Below, in pieces: positions 17,846 to 25,487 of a stretch of 64,000 nucleotides of DNA. Both the position numbers and the translations under genes were made by a program. The stretch is from Bacteroidia bacterium. GTDB lineage: Bacteria; Bacteroidota; Bacteroidia; Flavobacteriales; Flavobacteriaceae. Location of the stretch: the NCBI GenBank assembly GCA_030430535.1, contig JAUIKY010000002.1, forward strand, positions 1-64,000. The letters run 5' to 3'. The notes beneath the pieces were generated by a model. It worked only from the letters and a program-made list of their open reading frames with translations. It was not told the DNA's origin and searched no databases. The stretch's first letter is position 1; each line of letters begins with the position of its first letter.

Positions 17846-18736
17846 ATGTTTTCAATAAAAAACGACTTACTCAGCATATCGGTAAAAAAAACGGGCGCCG
17901 AACTTTGTAAAATTACTTCGGTAAAACATGGCACCGAATTTATGTGGGACGCCAATCCCGATGTTTGGGGCAGTTTTGCGCCTAATCTATTTCCTATCAT
18001 TGGGGTTTTAAAAGACAACACCTATATTTTTGAAGGCAACGCATACCAATTGCCAAAACATGGTTTAGCTCGCAATAACAGTAATTTTATAATACATAAA
18101 CTCACGGAGAACAACTTAACGTTTAAGCTGACTTTCGATGACGAATCTCTTAAAGTTTACCCGTTTAAGTTTGAATTTTATATTTCGTACACCTTGAATG
18201 GTTCGGCCATTGAAGTGAACCACACCGTAAAAAACCTAGACGACAAAATCATTTATTTTTCTCTTGGTGGGCACCCTGCCTTTAAATGTCCCATTTTTAA
18301 CGATGAGGATTATAACGATTATGTTTTGGAATTTGAACAACCCGAAACGGCATCAAGGCATCTTATTAATTTGGACAACGGACTGGTAAATGGCGAAACG
18401 CAACCCGTCTTAAAAAATAGCGACACACTCCCACTCACCCACGATTTATTTAATAAAGACGCTCTTATTTTTAAAGATTTAAAATCGAAAAACGTCACTT
18501 TAAAAAGTAAAAACCACGGTGATATTTTGTCGTTTTCCTATCACGATTTTCCATATTTGGGAATCTGGGCCAAACCTTCCGGAGATTACGTTTGCATTGA
18601 ACCTTGGTTGGGTATTGCCGACCATGAAAGCACCAATCAGGAGTTTACAACAAAAGAAGGCATTCTAAGTTTGAAACCTAAAGCCTACTTTTCGGCAAGC
18701 TACACCATCGAAATTCACAACAACCATTTAGTGTAA
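17846..18736 (+). CDS. Aldose 1-epimerase family protein (LacX-like)
   Basis: A 296-residue galactose-mutarotase-superfamily protein. Conserved points: GAELCKI near the N-terminus, LFPIIGVLKDNTY, LPKHGLARN (substrate His), SLGGHPAFKCP (second His) and the C-terminal YVCIEPWLGIADHES with the likely catalytic Glu. It interconverts anomers of a free sugar in the cytoplasm; the specific sugar is unknown. I use ATG 17846; the frame is open 294 nt further upstream but that part lies opposite pabB and shows no family similarity. Confidence 0.87.
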   Translation: MFSIKNDLLSISVKKTGAELCKITSVKHGTEFMWDANPDVWGSFAPNLFPIIGVLKDNTYIFEGNAYQLPKHGLARNNSNFIIHKLTENNLTFKLTFDDESLKVYPFKFEFYISYTLNGSAIEVNHTVKNLDDKIIYFSLGGHPAFKCPIFNDEDYNDYVLEFEQPETASRHLINLDNGLVNGETQPVLKNSDTLPLTHDLFNKDALIFKDLKSKNVTLKSKNHGDILSFSYHDFPYLGIWAKPSGDYVCIEPWLGIADHESTNQEFTTKEGILSLKPKAYFSASYTIEIHNNHLV

Positions 18737-18751
18737 ACCCGTTTTTAAGTT

Positions 18752-18759
18752 TAACTTTG
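18752..18759 (+). promoter_or_regulatory. Probable -7 box of the DEAD-box helicase gene
   Basis: TAACTTTG is a full match to TAnnTTTG. It ends exactly at the upstream candidate TTG codon (18757-18759), so transcription would begin downstream of that codon and translation must then start at GTG 18778. Confidence 0.5.
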
Positions 18760-18777
18760 CCAACAAATTACAATAGC

Positions 18778-20130
18778 GTGACTTTTAACGACCTCAATTT
18801 AAACACCCCACTTTACAATGCCCTCGACGATTTGGGCTTTAACACCCCAACGCCCGTTCAGGCGGAAGCGTTCAACGTTGTGGCCTCCGGTAAAGACGTG
18901 GTGGGCATTGCACAAACCGGGACTGGAAAAACCCTGGCCTACATGCTGCCCATTTTAAAAAACCTGAAGTTTTCAAAACAGGACAACCCAAGAGTTCTGG
19001 TTTTGGTACCCACCCGCGAATTGGTGGTTCAGGTGGTTGAGGAAATTGAAAAACTATCGAAATATATTAACAACCGCGTATTGGGCGTTTACGGTGGCAC
19101 CAACATCAATACCCAAAAACAAGCTGTTGCCGAGGGATTGGATATTATCGTGGCCACCCCGGGTAGATTGTACGATTTGGCCGTAAGCCGCGCGCTGCAA
19201 CTCAAATCCATTCAGAAATTGGTGATTGACGAAGTGGACGTCATGCTCGATCTGGGCTTCCGCCACCAGCTTATCAACATTTTTGATATCCTTCCAGAAA
19301 GACGTCAAAACATTATGTTCTCGGCCACCATGACTCAAGATGTGGATTTGTTGATCAACGATTTTTTTAGAAGTCCGGAGCGCATTTCCATCGCTGTATC
19401 TGGAACTCCGTTGGAAAACATTGAGCAGCAACGCTACCAAGTGCCCAATTTTTACACAAAAGTGAACCTGTTGGTGCATTTATTGAACGACACCGAAACC
19501 TTCAACCGTGTGATTGTTTTTGTAGCATACAAACGTATGGCCGACCGACTTTTTGAAAAGCTGGACGAACATTTTAAGGAAGAACTTTGCGTGATCCATT
19601 CCAACAAAACACAGAATTATCGTTTACGCAGCATCGAACAATTCAAGGACGGTATTAATCGAATTTTGGTTGCTACCGATGTCATGGCCCGCGGATTGGA
19701 CATTGACAACGTAAGCCATGTGATTAATTTTGATACGCCCGAATACCCCGAAAACTACATGCACCGCATTGGAAGAACGGGACGTGCCGAGCGTAAAGGA
19801 ACATCGATTACCTTTTCAACCGATAAAGAACAGGAGCACATCGAAAATATTGAGGCGCTAATGGATATGCAAATCCCTGTTTTGGACATGCCCGAAACCG
19901 TGGAAATTTCAACCGAGCTTATCCCAGAAGAACGCCCCGAAATAAAAGAGCGCAACAACCCCACCAAACGCAGTGAAGAGGACGCCCCCGGACCAGCTTT
20001 CCACGAAAAAAAGGCCAAAAACCAAAAAGTGAATTTAGGCGGTTCGTACCGAAGGGAAATTTCCAAAAAATACAAAAAGCCTAAAACTAGAGGGGATAAA
20101 AATTATAATAAACGGAATAAGAAGAAATAG
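18778..20130 (+). CDS. DEAD-box ATP-dependent RNA helicase
   Basis: A 450-residue RNA helicase. Motifs in order: Q motif (TPVQAEAFN), motif I AQTGTGKT, Ia PTRELV, Ib TPGR, II as DEVD (a DEVD variant of DEAD), III SAT, IV VIVFVAYKR, V ATDVMARGLDID and VI HRIGRTGR. The C-terminus is lysine/arginine rich (YRREISKKYKKPKTRGDKNY), typical for RNA binding. Such proteins act in ribosome assembly or cold-stress RNA remodelling. GTG 18778 gives MTFNDLNLNTPLYNAL, the usual family opening; TTG at 18757 is less likely because it overlaps the -7 box. The gene is convergent with the glucosidase remnant. Confidence 0.92.
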   Translation: MTFNDLNLNTPLYNALDDLGFNTPTPVQAEAFNVVASGKDVVGIAQTGTGKTLAYMLPILKNLKFSKQDNPRVLVLVPTRELVVQVVEEIEKLSKYINNRVLGVYGGTNINTQKQAVAEGLDIIVATPGRLYDLAVSRALQLKSIQKLVIDEVDVMLDLGFRHQLINIFDILPERRQNIMFSATMTQDVDLLINDFFRSPERISIAVSGTPLENIEQQRYQVPNFYTKVNLLVHLLNDTETFNRVIVFVAYKRMADRLFEKLDEHFKEELCVIHSNKTQNYRLRSIEQFKDGINRILVATDVMARGLDIDNVSHVINFDTPEYPENYMHRIGRTGRAERKGTSITFSTDKEQEHIENIEALMDMQIPVLDMPETVEISTELIPEERPEIKERNNPTKRSEEDAPGPAFHEKKAKNQKVNLGGSYRREISKKYKKPKTRGDKNYNKRNKKK

Positions 20131-20237
20131 TTGGTAGTTTGATTAATCTCAATCTCTGTTAAAAACCATACTACCTTAGTCATATTTTAAATAATTTTTA
20201 GGCCACAAATTCACAAATATTTTACATAAACGCCCTT

Positions 20238-20696
20238 CTAATCCTCATCCATTTCCATAATTAAATTGGCAATTAAGGCCGTCCAACCCGTTTGGTGTGA
20301 GGCACCGAGACCTTTACCGGTATCACCATCAAAAAACTCATAAAACAAGTGTAAGTTTTTAAAATGTTCATCTTTTGTGAACTTTTTATCGGGATCATCG
20401 GCGTGATATTGAAATTTTCCATCGGCATTGGGCTCAAAAAGTTTGGTCAATCGCTTAGTGAGCTCATTGCCAATTTGTTTTAAATTGAGTTTATTGCCCG
20501 ACCCGGTTGGGAATTCGTACTGGTAAGTTGGGCCATAAAACTTGTAATATTTTCGCAACGACTGGATAATCATATTATTTATGGGCATCCAAATAGGCCC
20601 ACGCCAATTGGAGTTTCCTCCAAACACATTGGAACGGCTTTCGCCCGGCTCATGATGATGATTCATACTTATATCTTGATATAAATTTACAAGCAC
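20238..20696 (-). pseudogene. 3' remnant of a GH63-like (MGH1-type) glucosidase gene
   Basis: The 152-residue frame is the C-terminal end of large GH63-like glucosidases: NVFGGNSNWRGPIWMPINNMIIQSL, YEFPTGSGNKLNLKQIGNELTKRL, FYEFFDGDTGKGLGASHQTGWTALIANLI. Full-length relatives are several hundred residues longer. Family similarity begins almost at the first codons (a GTG, 20696), with an in-frame stop four codons further upstream, so the bulk of the gene, including most of the catalytic barrel, is missing. What lies upstream is the terminator of the PUL repeat protein. It is most simply a relic truncated when the neighbouring locus was inserted or rearranged; a functional short protein is unlikely. 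Confidence 0.75.
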
Positions 20697-20726
20697 GCTT
20701 TTAAATTAGTTAAGTTCTTAAAACAG

Positions 20727-20760
20727 GTAAGGGTGTGTATTTTAAAATACACACCCTTAC
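20727..20760 (-). terminator. Terminator hairpin after the T9SS repeat protein
   Basis: A perfect 34-bp dyad with arms GTAAGGGTGTGTATTTT and its reverse complement (loop made by the central TTTTAAAA). It lies 37 bp after the stop of the 853-residue gene and could also work for the opposite strand. Confidence 0.75.
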
Positions 20761-20797
20761 CGCTTAACTTATTTAAAAAATTAACGTAAAACGATTC

Positions 20798-23359
20798 TTA
20801 TTTGGCAATAAATTTAACCGATTTAGTTCCTTCAGCAGTTTTGATAGTTGCTATCCAAAGACCTGATCTGAAAGCGAAATCAGTATCTTCTTTTGTTTTG
20901 ATAGTTTTAACCAATGCTCCTGTAAGGCTATAGATATTCACTTCTGTAGAAGAAATTACATTAGAAACATAAACTCTGTTACCAATAGCTTTTACGTTTG
21001 TTGCAATTGAAGAGTCTAATTTATCTTCAACAGTTAAATAGTCTGGGTTAACATAAAGCGTGTTTGGAGACATCATGCCAGTTAAGTGGTAAGCGGCATT
21101 TCTCCAAATAGTTAAAGCTTCAGATGAAATGTTTGCGCCATCTCCTAAAGCAATAGCTCCGTAGTTCATTGAGAACGCAATAACCGGTGCTTTAAGTACA
21201 TCTAATTCATTTTCTCCAATTTGCACACCAACACGCAATTCGTTAAATACAATAGCAGCGGCAGGATCAACAACATCAGCCGTAATTTCAGCATGCATAG
21301 ATCCTGTGCTACCACCAATACCAGGATTGGTAATATCGATATTGTTCAATATTTGGAAACCTTTAGCACCACCACCCGCAGTACCGATATCGTCTGTACT
21401 CAAGTCTGCAAATATTTGAATCTCATTGCTTTCAGAAAAATCAATTCCACTAAATAATGGATCTGCTCTTCTTGGGCCATGAGGCACTTGAACTGATAAA
21501 GAAGTAGACTCAGTTACAGCGGCATCACTTTCAGTAATACCTGCTTTTCCTGCTGCCCATGCATAAGTTTTGTTTATGATAGTTGGGATAGCAATATTTT
21601 GAATACCACCAGAACCCGTCCAAATGGCATCACCAGAACCAAAAGTTTCTTGGAAAATAGCTAAATCGTAACCAGAAAGGTCAATATCACTAGCTGGGTC
21701 AACAATTACAGTAACATTAAAGTTAGGGTCGGCTTGAAGCATTCTAATAATAGCATCATTATCAACAGTTGAGGCACCAGCAGCCATAGCTTTACTTTTT
21801 GTTAAATAAGCCACTTCTTTAGGTCCTGCTGATGGAACAGCTGTAAAGGTTGTGTTGGTAAAATCAAAACTTGTAACAATTTCTTTTCCTGCTCCTGCTT
21901 TCAATTTACCATCGGCAACCCAACCTGCCAATAAACCTTCTTGATCACCAGCTAAAACTAAACTACCTCCGTCGATTGTTATGTGGCCAGCCCCTGAACG
22001 ATCAGCGCGCTCATCTATAGCATAACCTCCAGCAAGTTGCATTACTCCCGAAGTAATGTTTACCTCTCCATAACCACTGTAACCACCAAGTATAATACCA
22101 TTAGCAGTAGAGGTTACAGTACCTCCATTCACATTGAAAATAGCATCACCACCATCGCCAATAATTAACTGGTTTTTTGTATTGAATAGGCCGCCATTAA
22201 CATTAACCAAAGCAGGATTTTCATCATAACCAAAACGCCCTTGGTTTCTTAAGTTAATATCGGCACCTTCTTCAAGTGTTAAATCACCCCCCATATAATT
22301 TCCACCACTAGCATAAATAGCTAACGGCGCTGCAATAGTAATGGGCACACCTGGGGTTCCATATAAATGACTAACCGCCCCTTGTAAAAAGTTGTTTTGT
22401 GGGTCAACAGAACGTAAAGAGACACTTAATGTTGGTGCATTTGGTGCATCTGGATCAATATTTATATTGTCAGATCCTTCAGGAATGATACCTAAATCCC
22501 AGTTAGCTGGGTTTGTAAAGTCTGAATCTACGGTACCTGTCCATAATATTTCGTCACCTGGATCATAAGACACCACAAAAGTTTCATCAGCACCTTCATC
22601 ATATTGTACTCCTATTAATCGACTTGGTCTACTTGTTATTTTTCCAGCAGCAATATAATCGTTAACTACAGTGGTTTGGTCTCCAGCAAGGTACAATCTT
22701 CCTCCATTAATGAATAATTCGCCTGTGCCTGCACCAGCCTCATTGATGGCAAAGCCACCTGCAAGTCGTAATTCGCCACCATTTAAGTTAATGAGTCCAT
22801 TACCAGCATAACCACCTAAAATAAGACCATTTGTTAACGAGGTTACAACACCACCATTAATGTTTAAAGTAGCGTCACCACCATCACCAATTATCAGTTG
22901 GTTTTTAGTATTTAAATAGGCTCCTGTATTTACATAAACCGTAGCAGGGTTATCTGTGTTACCAAAGCGGCCTTGGTTTCTAATGTCCAAATAAGCACCT
23001 TGAGTATTGGGAATACTATCCAATACCAAGACACCTCCAAAATAATTACCTCCACTAGCCCAAACAGACATTGGCCCAGAAATAGTTAGTGCACCGCCTG
23101 AACCATTTAAATGACTCACATGATCCGTAGCATTTCCAGACTCGGAAAGTGTTGTAATATAATAAGGTTTAATAGTAGTTGAATCTATAACCACATCTGA
23201 AGCTCCATCAGGAATGCCTGCAGGATTCCAGTTATTGGGGTTAACAAACACCGAATCTACGGCTCCTGTCCATGTAATTACATTTTGTGCGCCTAACGCT
23301 CCAACAGCGAAGACAAACACACAACAAGTAAAAAAGTTTTTTAGTAAAGTTGTTTTCAT
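20798..23359 (-). CDS. T9SS-exported beta-repeat protein with a possible ThuA/GATase-like domain
   Basis: An 853-residue secreted protein. It has a signal peptide (1-about 24), then two tandem copies of a roughly 240-residue beta-repeat unit (about 26-255 and 268-500), each opening with WTG-VDS-F-NP-NW and containing RNQGRFG, TKNQLIIGDGGDA, LGGYxGxG and LAGDQ. This is a parallel-beta, autotransporter-adhesin-like pattern. Residues about 510-760 (VAYLTKSKAMAAGAST, DLAIFQETFGSG, APVIAFSMNYGAIALG, WRNAAYHLTG) resemble ThuA/GATase1-like folds, with low certainty. The last 70 residues are a type IX secretion sorting domain ending VKFIAK. No catalytic motif is recognised; a surface carbohydrate-binding or scaffold role is a guess. 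It has its own ACAGGAT promoter and terminator. Confidence 0.75.
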   Translation of the reverse strand: MKTTLLKNFFTCCVFVFAVGALGAQNVITWTGAVDSVFVNPNNWNPAGIPDGASDVVIDSTTIKPYYITTLSESGNATDHVSHLNGSGGALTISGPMSVWASGGNYFGGVLVLDSIPNTQGAYLDIRNQGRFGNTDNPATVYVNTGAYLNTKNQLIIGDGGDATLNINGGVVTSLTNGLILGGYAGNGLINLNGGELRLAGGFAINEAGAGTGELFINGGRLYLAGDQTTVVNDYIAAGKITSRPSRLIGVQYDEGADETFVVSYDPGDEILWTGTVDSDFTNPANWDLGIIPEGSDNINIDPDAPNAPTLSVSLRSVDPQNNFLQGAVSHLYGTPGVPITIAAPLAIYASGGNYMGGDLTLEEGADINLRNQGRFGYDENPALVNVNGGLFNTKNQLIIGDGGDAIFNVNGGTVTSTANGIILGGYSGYGEVNITSGVMQLAGGYAIDERADRSGAGHITIDGGSLVLAGDQEGLLAGWVADGKLKAGAGKEIVTSFDFTNTTFTAVPSAGPKEVAYLTKSKAMAAGASTVDNDAIIRMLQADPNFNVTVIVDPASDIDLSGYDLAIFQETFGSGDAIWTGSGGIQNIAIPTIINKTYAWAAGKAGITESDAAVTESTSLSVQVPHGPRRADPLFSGIDFSESNEIQIFADLSTDDIGTAGGGAKGFQILNNIDITNPGIGGSTGSMHAEITADVVDPAAAIVFNELRVGVQIGENELDVLKAPVIAFSMNYGAIALGDGANISSEALTIWRNAAYHLTGMMSPNTLYVNPDYLTVEDKLDSSIATNVKAIGNRVYVSNVISSTEVNIYSLTGALVKTIKTKEDTDFAFRSGLWIATIKTAEGTKSVKFIAK
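21860..23284 (-). repeat. Tandem duplication inside the T9SS repeat protein gene
   Basis: Two successive coding units of roughly 0.7 kb (about 22594-23284 and 21860-22555) encode similar sequences: for example LNTKNQLIIGDGGDATLNI versus FNTKNQLIIGDGGDAIFNV, and GLILGGYAGNG versus GIILGGYSGYG. They have diverged in DNA, so the duplication is not recent. Confidence 0.7.
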
Positions 23360-23400
23360 AATTTAGTAAAGTTGTTAAATAGTTAATAAAATTTTAATTA

Positions 23401-23506
23401 ATTGCAGGTAATTCTTAAATATATGATAAATCTTAATCAATGCAATCGATTATTTGTTAAATATAAAATTGTATTAATGCTTCTGCATCCTGTACCTACC
23501 TGCAAT
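23401..23506. repeat. Inverted repeat ATTGCAGGTA flanking the repeat-protein promoter
   Basis: ATTGCAGGTA at 23401-23410 recurs as TACCTGCAAT at 23497-23506. The second copy abuts the ACAGGAT box of this promoter with a 10-bp offset, and the first lies downstream of the -7 box, so a looped or two-site binding arrangement is possible. Inference only. Confidence 0.4.
23458..23493 (-). promoter_or_regulatory. ACAGGAT-N21-TATATTTA promoter of the T9SS repeat protein gene
   Basis: Minus strand: ACAGGAT (23493-23487), 21 nt, then TATATTTA (23465-23458). A GCAGGTA half-site lies 10 bp upstream. The expected leader is about 90 nt. One of five promoters in the locus with the same layout. Confidence 0.65.
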
Positions 23507-23580
23507 CTAACTTAACATGGATGAAATGCTTGCTTTTAAGGATAAAAAACTTACTAATAAAGAATTTATTGAAACAAAAA

Positions 23581-23619
23581 TCCCCTATATCTCAATAGCT
23601 GCTTTAGAGACATAGGGGA
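23581..23619 (-). terminator. Terminator after the esterase-GH43 gene
   Basis: Stem TCCCCTATGTCTC paired with GAGATATAGGGGA (one G-T position), followed on the minus strand by TTTTTG. It closes the long hydrolase operon, 27 bp after its last stop codon. Confidence 0.75.
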
Positions 23620-23645
23620 CGATTTTTTTTCAATCAAAAAACAGT

Positions 23646-25445
23646 TTACTCTTGATTCAATTTTATCAATAAAGATTCTGGAATTTTAAAAACCGTTCCG
23701 TGGCGTGTACCTTTTGGAAATTCGATTTTATTCGAAATGTCCTCCCAATGTTTCAGGTCATCAGATTGAACAGCACCATACTTGTGTTCGGTATACTTAT
23801 CAAAATAAACCACCCATTTCCCATCAATTTTAACAGCGGTAGGACCTTCTGCCCAATATTTTCCCGTGATAGGTTCACTAGCCTTTGAGTACGGGCCTGT
23901 AAGTTTATCCGCAAATGCTACCTTTAAATTTTTCCTAACGGGCTTTTTGGTTTCATCTTTTAGAAACATCACGTATTTATCACCTTCTTTTTGTATGGTG
24001 GCATCAATAACGTTAAAACCGGGGTCGTAAAGTAATTTTGTAGGTGCGAACGTTTCAAAGTCCTTGGTGGTGGTATAATACATTCTGTGATTATAACCAG
24101 AATCTTCTTCAATCTGTGTTTCTGGGAATTTCCCAGTAACTGTACTTGCCCAGTAAATCATATATTCTTTATTGGTACCATCATAAGTTATTTCAGGGGC
24201 CCAAGTGTTACGTGTACCCTCCTCATGTGCCATTACAGGAATAAATTTTTGTTCAGACCAATTCACTAAATCTTTGGAGTTAGCGTAACCTATGCCCTTA
24301 TCGGTCCAACTTACCGTCCATACCATGTGGTAAAGGCCGTCGCCACCTTTTATAATACAAGGGTCGCGCATCAATTTATCCTTTCCTACTTCGGGTTTTA
24401 AAAAGGATTTATCATTTTTCAACGATTTCCATTTATATCCGTCTTCACTGTAAGCCAAATGCAAACCGTCCTCTCCATTACCTTTAAAATATGAAAACAT
24501 GTAGATTTCTTTTTCTGGAATGAAATTATGGGCTATCAGCCATTTTTCACAGGCTTCTGGCCAATTGAGGTGTGTACCGAATCTACCAAGTCCGTAACCA
24601 TGGCCTCCATTTTCATAAATATGCATCTCTGCAGGAACCTCGTTTTCTTTTAAAGCCAAATAATAATTGATACTGTTTTCAACGGGAACGGCATGGTCAT
24701 CTGTTGAATGGATTAAAATGGTTGGCGGTGTGTTTTTATCCACCTGTTTTTCGTTGGAATATTTTTCAATAAGGGCTTCGGAAGGATTTTTTCCCAATAA
24801 ATTTTCCTTTGAGCCGTTATGGGTAATGCCATCCTCCATGGAAATAACCGGATAAATCAACATAGAAAAATCTGGTCTCGCACTCGTTTGATCGGCATCA
24901 TAAACATCATCGTTGTAATGTGTTGAGGCTGTTGAAGCCAAATGCCCTCCTGCCGAAAAACCAATAATACCTATCTTTTCGGGGTCAATATTCCAATTTT
25001 TAGCATTGCGCCTTACTGTCCTGATAGCCTCTTGTGCGTCCTGCAATGGGCCAATGGTTTTGTTTTCCATAATGGCATCGCTGGGCAATCGGTATTTTAA
25101 AACAAATGCTGAAACGCCGATGGAATTTAACCACTCGGCCACCTTATCACCTTCTTTTATATGCGACAAGATGCCATAGCCGCCTCCAGGACAAATTATT
25201 ACTGCCGCATTAGCCGTGTTATTGTTATTTGCCAAAAACACTTTCAATGAGGGCTCTGTAACTTGCCTTAATCCATTAATATTACCCTTGGAATCCTTTC
25301 TGAAACTTGGGACATAATCCTTGTTTTCAATAGAATTAGGTACTTTTTTCCAAAGATTTACTTCCTTTTCATTTTGTGCAATTATGCCATTTGAAAATCC
25401 GAAAATAAAGGCCATTAAAATAAGAGCAGTATTAAATTTATTCAT
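23646..25445 (-). CDS. Two-domain enzyme: alpha/beta-hydrolase esterase fused to GH43-like glycosidase
   Basis: A 599-residue protein with a signal peptide (1-about 23). The N-terminal esterase (about 50-310) shows CPGGGYG oxyanion region, GFSAGGH nucleophile elbow, HSTDDHAVP acid region and GGHGYG catalytic His, as in BD-FAE/acetyl-xylan-esterase-like enzymes. The C-terminal five-bladed GH43-like domain (about 318-599) shows MRDPCI (general base Asp), WAPE, VIDATI (pKa Asp) and WAEGP (general acid Glu). It would remove an acyl group and a sugar, possibly arabinose, from the same side chain. Last gene of the hydrolase operon, 42 bp after GH2. The exact GH43 subfamily is not resolved. Confidence 0.82.
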   Translation of the reverse strand: MNKFNTALILMAFIFGFSNGIIAQNEKEVNLWKKVPNSIENKDYVPSFRKDSKGNINGLRQVTEPSLKVFLANNNNTANAAVIICPGGGYGILSHIKEGDKVAEWLNSIGVSAFVLKYRLPSDAIMENKTIGPLQDAQEAIRTVRRNAKNWNIDPEKIGIIGFSAGGHLASTASTHYNDDVYDADQTSARPDFSMLIYPVISMEDGITHNGSKENLLGKNPSEALIEKYSNEKQVDKNTPPTILIHSTDDHAVPVENSINYYLALKENEVPAEMHIYENGGHGYGLGRFGTHLNWPEACEKWLIAHNFIPEKEIYMFSYFKGNGEDGLHLAYSEDGYKWKSLKNDKSFLKPEVGKDKLMRDPCIIKGGDGLYHMVWTVSWTDKGIGYANSKDLVNWSEQKFIPVMAHEEGTRNTWAPEITYDGTNKEYMIYWASTVTGKFPETQIEEDSGYNHRMYYTTTKDFETFAPTKLLYDPGFNVIDATIQKEGDKYVMFLKDETKKPVRKNLKVAFADKLTGPYSKASEPITGKYWAEGPTAVKIDGKWVVYFDKYTEHKYGAVQSDDLKHWEDISNKIEFPKGTRHGTVFKIPESLLIKLNQE

Positions 25446-25487
25446 TTTTTATAAGTTATATTTTCTAAAAACTAAGGTGATTATTTT

